A stretch of DNA of 64,000 nucleotides from Opitutaceae bacterium (GTDB lineage Bacteria > Verrucomicrobiota > Verrucomicrobiia > Opitutales > Opitutaceae), in the NCBI GenBank assembly GCA_016794625.1, contig JAEUGY010000114.1, positions 142,959-206,958 of the forward strand. Direction: 5' to 3'. A program made the translations under genes and the position numbers. Numbering within the stretch: position 1 is the first letter of the stretch; the number at the start of each line of letters is the position of its first letter. The notes under the pieces were generated by a model, which was given only the letters and a program-made list of their open reading frames with translations, was not told the origin of the DNA and did no database searches. This document shows, in pieces, positions 25,324 to 33,670 of the stretch.

Positions 25324-26622
25324 ATGACCCCGACGCCGACACCCCCCGCCGTGAAACAGCATCCCTGGCGTTGGATACCGACACTCTATTTCGGACAGGG
25401 CATCCCGTATGTCGTCGTCATGACGCTGTCGGTGGTCATGTACAAGAACCTCGACATCTCGAACACCGAGATCGCGTTCTACACGAGCTGGCTGAATCTT
25501 CCGTGGGTCATCAAGCCGCTGTGGTCGCCGCTGGTGGACATGTTTCGGACCAAGCGCTTCTGGATCGTCACCCTCCAGTTCGGCATCGGCGCAGCGCTGG
25601 CCATGGTGGCACTGACGCTGCCCACCTCGAAGTTCTTCCAGCTCTCGCTGGCCATGTTCTGGCTGATGGCGTTCAGTTCCGCGACGCATGACATTGCGGC
25701 CGACGGGTTTTATCTCCTCGCGATGGAACGCCACCAGCAGGCCGCGTTCGTCGGCGTGCGCAGCACCTTTTACCGCCTGTCGATGATCGCGGGGCAGGGA
25801 GGGCTGGTGTATCTGGCCGGACACCTGCAGACCACCCTTGGGAGTGTGGTCCAGGCCTGGGTGTATGTGCTGATCCTGCTGGCCGTCTTCATGGCGTTGA
25901 TCGGCGCGTACCATGTCTGGGCGCTCCCCCGTCCGGCCGAGGACCGGGCGGTGCGGTCTGGACGCGGCGTGCTGACCCAATTCATCGAGGTGTTCGGCGC
26001 CTTTTTCCGGAAACCCGCGATCCTCTCCATTCTCGGATTTCTCCTGCTTTATCGCTTCGCGGAGTCGCAGTTGCTCAAGCTGGTGACGCCGTTTCTATTG
26101 GATGGACGGGAGAAGGGCGGCCTCGGCCTCACGACCCAGGACGTGGGCCTCGCCTATGGCACGGCCGGAGTGATCGCGCTCACGCTGGGCGGATTGCTGG
26201 GCGGGTACCTCATTTCACGCTTCGGGCTGAAGCGCATGCTCTGGCCCATGGTGATTTCCATCAACGTGCCGAATCTCGTGTATGTGGCCATGGGAGTGGT
26301 GCAGCCCGACCAGCTCGCCGTCGTCGCCGGGGGGCTGGTCCTGGAGCAGTTTGGATACGGCTTTGGGTTCACCGCCTACATGGTGTTCATGATGATGGTC
26401 GCAGAGGGAGAGCACAAGACGGCGCACTATGCGCTCTGCACCGGGTTCATGGCCCTCGGCATGATGCTGCCGGGCATGCCGGCAGGCTGGCTCCAGGATC
26501 ACCTCGGTTACGTGAACTTCTTCATCTGGGTCTGTGTCGCGACCATCCCCTCGTTCGCTGTGGCTGCGATGGTCCGGATCGAGCCGGGGTTTGGGAAGAA
26601 GGTGGCGGAGGCGGGGGAGTGA
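25324..26622 (+). CDS. AmpG-like MFS permease
   Basis: A 432-residue inner-membrane transporter with about 12 helices. It resembles AmpG, which imports GlcNAc-anhydroMurNAc peptides (TLYFGQGIPYVVVM in helix 1, NLPWVIKPLWSPLVD, SSATHDIAADGFYL). These are typical of the AmpG/acetyl-CoA transporter branch. It starts 33 bases after the GHL10 gene on the same strand. Its place among anmK, murQ, nagZ and an amidase supports muropeptide or disaccharide uptake. Confidence 0.85.
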   Translation: MTPTPTPPAVKQHPWRWIPTLYFGQGIPYVVVMTLSVVMYKNLDISNTEIAFYTSWLNLPWVIKPLWSPLVDMFRTKRFWIVTLQFGIGAALAMVALTLPTSKFFQLSLAMFWLMAFSSATHDIAADGFYLLAMERHQQAAFVGVRSTFYRLSMIAGQGGLVYLAGHLQTTLGSVVQAWVYVLILLAVFMALIGAYHVWALPRPAEDRAVRSGRGVLTQFIEVFGAFFRKPAILSILGFLLLYRFAESQLLKLVTPFLLDGREKGGLGLTTQDVGLAYGTAGVIALTLGGLLGGYLISRFGLKRMLWPMVISINVPNLVYVAMGVVQPDQLAVVAGGLVLEQFGYGFGFTAYMVFMMMVAEGEHKTAHYALCTGFMALGMMLPGMPAGWLQDHLGYVNFFIWVCVATIPSFAVAAMVRIEPGFGKKVAEAGE

Positions 26623-26652
26623 ACGCTGAGCACTAACGCTGAAGGGTCCGGA

Positions 26653-27846
26653 TCAAGTCTTCGGATTTTCTGAACTTTCGCCCTTCACTCCTCGCCCTTC
26701 ACTCTTCACCGCATCGCGGTGCAGAGCGGGGAGTCCGAGCAGGCGGCGGGCGCTGTTGATGACTTTGGGCCACTGCAGCGCGGGGCCGGGGTCGGTCTTG
26801 TTGGTCTGGATGTGGTAGTGACCGAGCACACCTTTGAACCGGGCGAGGTCTTCGTCGGGAAGTTTGCGCGGAATCAGCTCCCCGGTGGCGTCGCGCGGGT
26901 AGTCGCAGGAGATCTGGGGGAAGACCTTGCACAGCGCGGCGGTGAGTTTGATCAGGGCCGCGTACTGCTGCGGAGTAAGGTCGTACTGCACGAGGGTGGT
27001 GTTCTGGATGTCACCCGTGACTGGTGCGGGCCGGGCGGGACGGCCGACGAAGTCCGGAGTGTGCAGCATCGGGTCGCCCAGGCGCTCGGGCACGGTGATG
27101 ACCGGCTGCCCGTCCGGCCCCGGACGGTACCAGTCCTGGAGCGGCTTCGTGTCGGCCGGGGGATAGGCACCCATATTGGCGATTTCGATACCGACGGAGC
27201 GATCATTGGACGTCGTGGCGTGCCAGGCGCGTTCCTTCAGATCGAGCGTCTGGTAGATCGTGCCATCGATATCGAGCATGAAGTGGATGCTCAATCCGCG
27301 GTGGTCGTGCAGCACATTGAAGCACGACTTGCTGATGCCGCAGACGTCGTAGTGCAGGACAAACTGGTCCACCACTCGCTGCAACGTCGGCAGGTCCCAG
27401 CCCCCGCCGCGCACGCGCTCGATTTCCGCGTCTGACAGGCCGTTTTTGCGCAGGCCGTAGCGATTCGGCGTGCGCAGGGCCTTGACGGCAGCGGCGGTGG
27501 ATTCCCAGCCGCTCTCGGCGATGGGGGCGAAACGGCGCTCGACCCGGTAGGCATCGTAGCCGCCCGGGTCCATCCAGGTCACGACCCGGGTTCCCGTGTG
27601 AAACATCCGCCCCGCCACGATGATCTCGTCCCCCTTGCGGGGCACGAACGTCCGCGGACGCGCCAGATGGCAGCCGCCCAGCAGCAGCGGCGCGAGAAAG
27701 AGAAGCAGCAGGATGCAAAAGCCCGATGTAGGGCCGCCCCTTGCGGGCGCGCCTCGCTGGGCGGAGGTGACGCAACGCGCGGGGCGAAACGCGGGCGGAG
27801 GAGGCGTGGCCGCGAGGGCCAGCCCTACAGGGGAGGATCGGATCAT
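26653..27846 (-). CDS. Amidase_2 N-acetylmuramoyl-L-alanine amidase lipoprotein (AmiD-like)
   Basis: A 397-residue zinc amidase that cuts MurNAc-L-Ala bonds. The expected zinc ligands are His165 (FVLHYDVCG), His343 (GHYHIQ) and Asp352 (NKTDPG). The lipobox LLGGC puts the lipidated Cys at 59, an unusually late position because residues 6-40 are encoded by a palindromic repeat element inserted just after the start codon. The C-terminal tail (about 376-397) is also encoded by a repeat. The start ATG overlaps the nagZ stop (ATGA), so the pair is coupled. The core domain looks intact; whether the long leader is still exported is uncertain. Confidence 0.85.
   Translation of the reverse strand: MIRSSPVGLALAATPPPPAFRPARCVTSAQRGAPARGGPTSGFCILLLLFLAPLLLGGCHLARPRTFVPRKGDEIIVAGRMFHTGTRVVTWMDPGGYDAYRVERRFAPIAESGWESTAAAVKALRTPNRYGLRKNGLSDAEIERVRGGGWDLPTLQRVVDQFVLHYDVCGISKSCFNVLHDHRGLSIHFMLDIDGTIYQTLDLKERAWHATTSNDRSVGIEIANMGAYPPADTKPLQDWYRPGPDGQPVITVPERLGDPMLHTPDFVGRPARPAPVTGDIQNTTLVQYDLTPQQYAALIKLTAALCKVFPQISCDYPRDATGELIPRKLPDEDLARFKGVLGHYHIQTNKTDPGPALQWPKVINSARRLLGLPALHRDAVKSEGRGVKGESSENPKT
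26696..26722. repeat. 27-mer shared with the element at 38227
   Basis: CCTTCACTCTTCACCGC-atc-GCGGTGC matches 38281-38307 in 24 of 27 bases and keeps a perfect CACCGC/GCGGTG stem while the 3-base loop changes. It lies inside the 3' end of the amidase gene and encodes part of its tail. Confidence 0.6.
27727..27829. repeat. Palindromic element of the TGTAGGGC family, copy 1, inside a gene
   Basis: A 103-base element whose ends are inverted copies (TGTAGGGCCG... and ...CAGCCCTACA, about 27-30 bases each). It matches the element at 38227-38335 with 3 differences in the left arm and 2 in the right arm. It lies 14 bases after the amidase start codon and is read through without a stop. Confidence 0.8.
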
Positions 27847-28904
27847 GGCTTCACCCCCATCCGGAGTTTCAGCGACTGGATACGCTGAACTGATTCATCG
27901 ATGCGGGCTTCGGGGATCCGACCGGAGGAGACGGCACGGACGAGGATGTCGATGGCCTTCGGCGCGATGTCGGGATCGTAGCTCTGGTTGTTGCCGAAGC
28001 AGAGCACATCGATGCCGGCCTCGATCGCGGACGGCACGGATTCCTCCAGGCCATACTGACTGGAGATGGCGCGCATTTCCATATCGTCGCTCGTCACCAC
28101 GCCCTGGAAGCCCAGCTTTTGCCGGAGAAGACCCGTGATGACGGCCCGCGACAAGGTGGCGGGCCGGTCCGGGTCGAGCCGCGCGTTGAAGACATGGCAG
28201 CTCATGACCGCGTCGCAAAGATCCGCCGTAATCAGACGCTGGAAAGGGATCAGTTCCTTTTCACTCCACGTCTGGGTGACGTCGACCAGGCCGAGATGGG
28301 TGTCGCCGGCCGCGCTTCCATGTCCCGGGAAGTGCTTCAGGCACGTCAGCACGCCTTCATCGCGGTGGGCTTGCACCACGGCGCTGGCATGGCGGGCGGT
28401 CCGTTCCGGGTCGGAGGAGAAACAACGCCGTTTGCCCTTGATAATGGGATTGTTCGGATTCGCGTCCAGGTCCACCACCGGAGCGAGGTTGAAGTTGATG
28501 CCGACGCTGGCGAGCGTCCGGGCGGTGATCCGGGCCTGGCGGGTGGTTTCCTCAAGCTGGTCGAGTTGACCCAGTTCGTCCTGAGACACACTGGGCGGAA
28601 AGCCGTAGTCGGCTTTCAGCCGATTGACGCGACCTCCCTCCTGATCGATTGAGACCAGCAACGTCCCCGGCTGTCGGGCGCATGCCTGCAGGTGGGCGAC
28701 CAGGCGTTTGACCTGGTCGGGTGAGACCACGTTGCGTCGCCGGGCCGTGGCATCGACCATTTCCTGATCAAAGAGAACGATGCCGCCCACCGCGTGGTCG
28801 CGCAGATCGCGCTCGATCAGGCTGCACTCGCCCGGTTCGGCACCACGGAACCCGACCATCAGAAGCTGACCGATTTTCTCACGAAGACGAAGGGAGGAGG
28901 ACAT
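27843..28904 (-). CDS. nagZ: Beta-N-acetylhexosaminidase (GH3)
   Basis: A 353-residue cytoplasmic GH3 enzyme that removes GlcNAc from GlcNAc-anhydroMurNAc and its peptides. The diagnostic NagZ loop KHFPGHGSAAGDTH, with its catalytic histidine, is near residues 190-203 and the Asp nucleophile is in VTSDDMEM. The N-terminal part (REKIGQLLMVGFRG, LLVSIDQEGGRVNRL) is canonical. ATG 28904 is preferred; a longer frame to 29012 adds a polar stretch of non-family sequence. AGGGAGGAGG lies close by on the other strand only. It is followed directly by the amidase gene with a 4-base overlap. Confidence 0.93.
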   Translation of the reverse strand: MSSSLRLREKIGQLLMVGFRGAEPGECSLIERDLRDHAVGGIVLFDQEMVDATARRRNVVSPDQVKRLVAHLQACARQPGTLLVSIDQEGGRVNRLKADYGFPPSVSQDELGQLDQLEETTRQARITARTLASVGINFNLAPVVDLDANPNNPIIKGKRRCFSSDPERTARHASAVVQAHRDEGVLTCLKHFPGHGSAAGDTHLGLVDVTQTWSEKELIPFQRLITADLCDAVMSCHVFNARLDPDRPATLSRAVITGLLRQKLGFQGVVTSDDMEMRAISSQYGLEESVPSAIEAGIDVLCFGNNQSYDPDIAPKAIDILVRAVSSGRIPEARIDESVQRIQSLKLRMGVKP

Positions 28905-29150
28905 GGAGTTCGAGCCACAGTGACCTTGGTCACGGTCGGTGGTGGGAGCAGGTTGATCCGTGTCCAGGACGGTTTCAACTGTGGTTTCGGGGCTTCGGCC
29001 CTCCCGGGACAAAAAGTCGACTGCCGTGGGTTGGTGCAGTTAAGCCTGCACTTTGTGCCGAGTCTGGGACGCAGGACGCTGAAGCCCGACCCCGCGCAAG
29101 GAGCAGGTGGGTCGTGGCAGCGATGGTGTCGAGTCGTGACAAGGATCGTA

Positions 29151-32100
29151 CTACGCAGACAGCACGCGATGGAGGATGGCCAGCAGCTCCTCGGCCTCGA
29201 AGGGTTTGCGGAGGACCGTGAGGTTTCGTGTATTACCCAGTCCGACCAATTCGGTACTGTAGCCCGTACAGACGATGACCTTCAAGGCGGGCCGCTCCTG
29301 GAGCAGGACGTCCGCCAACTCCCGGCCGTTCATTCCTTCGGGCATCACAAAGTCGGTCAGAAGCACCTGAATCTGCCCGTCGTGGTTCCGTGCCAGTTTC
29401 AAGGCCTCGGGACCGTTGCTGGCTTCGATCACCTTGTATCCATGGCGCAAGAGGATCGAGCGTACGAACTGCCTGACGCTCGCCTCATCCTCGGCCACCA
29501 GAATGCATTCGCCTCCCGCGGCTGCGCGCTTCGGTGACAACGTGGGCGGAGAAAAGGAGACCGTTGCGGCCGTGGCAGGCAGGAAGACTTCAAACGTGGT
29601 CCCGCGCCCGGGCTCGCTGTGCACATCAATCCACCCCTGATGCTGTTTGATGATGCCGAAGGCGGTGGCGAGGCCGAGTCCGGTCCCGCGCCCGACCTCC
29701 TTGGTGGTGAAGAACGGTTCGAATACTCGGGACAACGTTTCCGCGTCCATGCCCGCGCCCGTGTCTTCCAAGGTCAGACGCACGTAGCGGCCTGGCAGGG
29801 CATCGGAGTCGCGCGGCGGGCTGCGGTCCGTCAGGTCCACCACCGATGTCGACAGGCGCAACTCGCCTCCGCGTGGCATCGCGTCGCGGGCGTTGACCGC
29901 CATGTTGATCACGACCTGCTCGATCTGATGTTCGTCGCCCACCACAGCCGGCACAGACGGGTCGAGTTGGTGGACGACCTGGATCGTTTCGCCCATGACC
30001 GGAGCCAGCAGACCGGTCAGCCGCACCACCATCGGATTGACCTCGAACGGTTTCACATCGAGCTGCTGCCGCCGGCTGTACGCCAGAAGCTGCTGGGTGA
30101 GTTTCGCCGCCCGGGTGACAGCGGTGCGGACTTGCTCAAGAGCATCCCGGTCTTCGGTGGTCAGTTGGGAGACATCGAGAATCAGTGAGACATGGCCGCC
30201 GATGATCGTCAGTAGATTGTTGAAGTCATGCGCCACTCCGGCCGCCAGCGTTCCAATCGCCTCCGTTTTCTGCAGGCGGTGAACCTGCATTTCGAGCGCG
30301 GAGCGTTCCGTGATGTCGAGCACCACGAAGAGGGCATGACGGCCGGTGGGCAGCTCAAAATCCTCTGCCGACATCAGCAGGCGACGGTTTCCCGAGGGCC
30401 TCACGACCAGCAACTCGCGATTGTGGACTGTCCGCCCGGCGCGAATCTCCGAGAAAACGGCGTCCCGTTCATCGGGTGACGGCCAAAGATCCAGGGTGGA
30501 GTCCGGACGACCGAGCACGCGTTCCAACGACCTTCCGGCGAGTTCGGCGAGCCCTGCGTTGGCCTCGACCACGGTTCCGTCCTCGACCCGGCAAAGCATG
30601 AGGGGAACCGGACTCGCCCGAAATGCTCGGGAGAGGAGCTCGCTCGTGTGGCGCAGTTGCTCCTCCGTTCGCAGTCGCTGGTCGATCTCGTGTTGCAGAG
30701 CGCGAGTACGTTCGGCGACCTGTCGCTCGAGTTGGCGTTGCGTCAGGCGAAGCAGCCGGAAACGCAGCCAGTACCCGAGGCCGAGGAGACCGGCCAAAAG
30801 CACCCCGGCACACACTCGGAACCAAAGCGTCTGGTAGAATCGGGGAAGCACACGGATGTTGGCCGTTACGCCGTCGAGATTCCAGACGCCGTCGCTGTTG
30901 CTCGCCAGGACTTGAAACCGGTAGAGTCCCGGTGCCAAGTTGGTGTAGAGCGTGTCGCGCCGGCGGTTCACGGAAACCCAGTCGGCGTCCACTCCTTCCA
31001 GCCGGTAGCGGAATTGATTCAGCTGACTATCCCGGAAACTGAGGGCGGAAAACTTGATGGCCAGCAGGCCGTTGCCGGGACCTGCTAGATATTCACCGTC
31101 TCGAAGCTTCACGCGGGAGTTGTTAAACTCCACCCGCTCAAGAACAACTTTGGGTGGTTGCACGGCGGGCGCGAAGGAAAGGGGATCGAGTACGACCAGG
31201 CCCGAGGCGGAGGTGAAATAGAGCTCGCCACTCTGACCGCGCGCGGTCGCGGGTTGAGCCCCACCTCGGTAGGTTCCACCGATGATGCCGTAGCGCGCTC
31301 CCAGGATGGCCGAGCCCACCGGGATGCCACTACCCTCCGGTCCGCCTTCAAGATTCGAGACTCTTAGGCCGTAGATTCCCGAAGGGCTGTTGATCCAGAT
31401 CCCGCCCGAGCGGTCGTCAATCAGGGAGAATATCCGTTGATCCCGGAGTCCGTCCCCGCGGGTCCACTGCCGCATCTGTCCGTTGCGCAGTCGGGCCAGC
31501 CCCCCTGCAGTGCCAATCCACAATGCCCCGTCGTCGGTTTGCAGGAGGGCCTGCACCGACTCGTGGGGCAGGCCGCCCCGGCCGCTGCTGTAACGCTGGT
31601 TTCTCTCCGGTCCCACGTGCACCAACCCCTCGTCCGTGCCCACCCACATTCCTTGCGCTTTATCCGCCAGAAGACATCGGACGCCGTGCTTGGGCAGGCG
31701 TGCTGCCAATGCGTCGGAACGTCGCGAACCATCCGCCTGAATAATGACCACGCCCAGCCCTTCGCCACCGATCCAGAGATTGCCCTGCTGATCTTCAACG
31801 ATGGCACGGACCGCGGTTCCGCCGACCCCCCAGGTTGCCGGCGCCGCCTTGGCCTTGCCGTTCTCGACAAGGTAGACTCCGTCGCTGGTGCCTGTCGCCA
31901 GGGATCCGTCACGTCGCTGCTCCATCGCCAGCACGCCAGGCTCCAGCGCAGGATTGCTTGATTGGAGGGGTAGCCGCTCGATCTGTCCGTCCTTCATCCG
32001 ACTCAGTCCGCTGGAGTCGGAGCCAATCCAGAGCCATCCTTCTCGGTCCATCATCACGCTACGGGTGTCTTCCGGACTCATGCCGGTTGAACTGCGCACC

Positions 32101-33161
32101 AAACGGACTGATTCGCCGGAGATGAGCAGGGCGCCCTGTCCACTCCCGACAATCAAGGATCCTTCGGCGTCCTGGAACAAGTCACGCACGTTCTCCACGA
32201 TGGGAGACGAGATGGACGCCATGCGGCGGAACTCTCCTTTTCGAAACTCGAACAGTCCGGCCGACGTCCCGGCAAACAGCTTGCCGGAGCGATCGCGCAA
32301 CCAGTCTGTCACCACCACCTGGCTGGGCAGGCCTCGGAGTTCGCTCTCGGTGGTCACACGTCCGTCGGGCTTGAGTCCAAGTACCCCACTGGGTCGAAGC
32401 CCGCACCAAAGCACGCCGTTGGCGTCGCGTCCCAGGGAATTGACGCCGGCGCCCAAAGGAAACTGGCGTTCCGGAATGAGGAGGTGGAATTTATTCCCGT
32501 CCCATCGAAGGGGCGGACCGTCGCGCCAGCCGACGATGATTGAACCGTCCGGCTCAGGCAGCAGATCGGCGACCGCTTCCATCGCGGTGTTCGTGGGGTG
32601 GCCGATTTCACCGAGAGTCTTGCCGTCCCAGCAAAACAAGCCGCCGGTGGTGCCGATCCACAGTCTGCCCTGGGTGTCTTCCGCCAGCGCCTGGATGTCA
32701 CCCGGAAGTTCTTTGTGACGTTCGAAGACACCGAAGGCCTCGTCCCTCATCCAAGCCAGCCCGTTGCCGCCCGTGCCGATCCATAACGTGCCGTCCCGTG
32801 TCGGGAGCAGCACCTGGATCCGATCATTTCGCGTCATCGGCGGCACGGTAGGTTGAGGGCGATCGTCGATCCGCTTCAGGTTGGTGCCGTTGTAACGCAC
32901 CAACCCTCCGCTGGTGCCGAACCAGAGATGTCCGTCGGCTGACTGCGCGACGGCGAGCACTTCGTTTTCCGTCAGCCCGTCCTCGACCGTCCAGCGCGTC
33001 AGTCGGTAGGAAAGGTCATCGCGTGGCGTCTCCCTCACCGGGGCGGCCTGCACCACTCGCGTCAAGGGAACGATCTTGGGTGTGGCTTGTGCAAGGATCG
33101 GAGGCGCCATGCACCCTCCCGCTACGGCTGCTGCAACCCATGCGCGCCATCCGGCCGGCAC
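29151..33161 (-). CDS. Hybrid two-component sensor with periplasmic beta-propeller
   Basis: A 1336-residue one-protein signalling system. It begins with a signal peptide, followed by about 700 residues of two-component-regulator propeller repeats (repeated LWIGT/GGL-type strands) and a Y_Y_Y domain (FRYRLEGVDADWVSVN). One transmembrane helix comes next (near LLAGLLGLGYWL), then a PAS domain, a HisKA domain with His978 (AAGVAHDFNNLL), an HATPase domain and a C-terminal receiver (LLTDFVMPEGMNGREL, phospho-Asp). There is no DNA-binding domain, so the output partner is elsewhere. Such proteins often sense oligosaccharides. GTG 33161 gives the shortest good signal peptide; GTG 33218 is an alternative. 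It lies upstream of nagZ on the same strand, 246 bases away. Confidence 0.85.
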   Translation of the reverse strand: MPAGWRAWVAAAVAGGCMAPPILAQATPKIVPLTRVVQAAPVRETPRDDLSYRLTRWTVEDGLTENEVLAVAQSADGHLWFGTSGGLVRYNGTNLKRIDDRPQPTVPPMTRNDRIQVLLPTRDGTLWIGTGGNGLAWMRDEAFGVFERHKELPGDIQALAEDTQGRLWIGTTGGLFCWDGKTLGEIGHPTNTAMEAVADLLPEPDGSIIVGWRDGPPLRWDGNKFHLLIPERQFPLGAGVNSLGRDANGVLWCGLRPSGVLGLKPDGRVTTESELRGLPSQVVVTDWLRDRSGKLFAGTSAGLFEFRKGEFRRMASISSPIVENVRDLFQDAEGSLIVGSGQGALLISGESVRLVRSSTGMSPEDTRSVMMDREGWLWIGSDSSGLSRMKDGQIERLPLQSSNPALEPGVLAMEQRRDGSLATGTSDGVYLVENGKAKAAPATWGVGGTAVRAIVEDQQGNLWIGGEGLGVVIIQADGSRRSDALAARLPKHGVRCLLADKAQGMWVGTDEGLVHVGPERNQRYSSGRGGLPHESVQALLQTDDGALWIGTAGGLARLRNGQMRQWTRGDGLRDQRIFSLIDDRSGGIWINSPSGIYGLRVSNLEGGPEGSGIPVGSAILGARYGIIGGTYRGGAQPATARGQSGELYFTSASGLVVLDPLSFAPAVQPPKVVLERVEFNNSRVKLRDGEYLAGPGNGLLAIKFSALSFRDSQLNQFRYRLEGVDADWVSVNRRRDTLYTNLAPGLYRFQVLASNSDGVWNLDGVTANIRVLPRFYQTLWFRVCAGVLLAGLLGLGYWLRFRLLRLTQRQLERQVAERTRALQHEIDQRLRTEEQLRHTSELLSRAFRASPVPLMLCRVEDGTVVEANAGLAELAGRSLERVLGRPDSTLDLWPSPDERDAVFSEIRAGRTVHNRELLVVRPSGNRRLLMSAEDFELPTGRHALFVVLDITERSALEMQVHRLQKTEAIGTLAAGVAHDFNNLLTIIGGHVSLILDVSQLTTEDRDALEQVRTAVTRAAKLTQQLLAYSRRQQLDVKPFEVNPMVVRLTGLLAPVMGETIQVVHQLDPSVPAVVGDEHQIEQVVINMAVNARDAMPRGGELRLSTSVVDLTDRSPPRDSDALPGRYVRLTLEDTGAGMDAETLSRVFEPFFTTKEVGRGTGLGLATAFGIIKQHQGWIDVHSEPGRGTTFEVFLPATAATVSFSPPTLSPKRAAAGGECILVAEDEASVRQFVRSILLRHGYKVIEASNGPEALKLARNHDGQIQVLLTDFVMPEGMNGRELADVLLQERPALKVIVCTGYSTELVGLGNTRNLTVLRKPFEAEELLAILHRVLSA

Positions 33162-33498
33162 CGTGCTCCGGTTTCGCCGGCGGTGTCCGATCAAAAAAAG
33201 GCAGAAAAAGGTCCACACGGTGAATGGGCTGAGCGAGCGGTTGCAAACGTGGGGAGTCAAAGGGCCCGTGACAATGCCCTTAATCCCGTCATCTCGTGAA
33301 TCTCTGGAAGTCACGAAAGCCGTCGATCGGCCGGAGGCTAGGGAGTCGCTAGCCTCCCTGTAGGGCAGAATCCATGACACCTCATGCTGAGGCGCAGAGG
33401 ATTCATCGACTTCTACCCAGGGCGTGCCAGTACGGTGATACCCCCGCAGCGAATCAGCCTCGCCGGAGGAATACGCCTTCGGCAAGGCATCAAGGGGC
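33162..33498. other. Leader region with a strong hairpin
   Basis: This 337-base gap lies upstream of the hybrid sensor. It contains a perfect 9-bp hairpin at 33333-33357 (GGAGGCTAG/CTAGCCTCC) followed by TGTAGGGC, the first eight bases of the palindromic element family. It also borders the TonB-receptor remnant. No gene is seen. Confidence 0.4.
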
Positions 33499-33650
33499 CT
33501 AGAGCTTGGTCGTCACGGTCAGAGTGTAGCTGATCGGCTGTTTGAAGGCGTAGTAGCGCGGCACCGTTTCGCGCGCGCTTGGTGGTCGACGAACTGATGC
33601 CACCCAGCGAACCATTGCCGAAGAGCACGGCGTTCGGGCCGCGGCCCTAC
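33499..33650 (-). pseudogene. Remnant of a TonB-dependent receptor
   Basis: Read on the minus strand, the first part encodes RGPNAVLFGNGSLGG-like sequence, the plug motif of this receptor family (compare RGPNSILYGFGSPAG in the 60568 receptor). The last 24 residues, in another frame, read TVPRYYAFKQPISYTLTVTTKL followed by a stop, the C-terminal strand of the same family. The some 800 residues between plug and final strand are gone. It is therefore a deletion relic, lying immediately downstream of the epimerase gene. Confidence 0.75.
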
Positions 33651-33670
33651 GCCCACCGGGCGATGCGTCG

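Noticed and set aside
23557..25980. An 800-codon minus-strand frame opposite the GHL10 gene and permease start
   Set aside because: It crosses two well-supported genes and is His/Arg-rich without domains.
28905..29012. N-terminal extension of NagZ
   Set aside because: The extension is polar and unlike the family; ATG 28904 gives the canonical REKIGQLLMVGF start.
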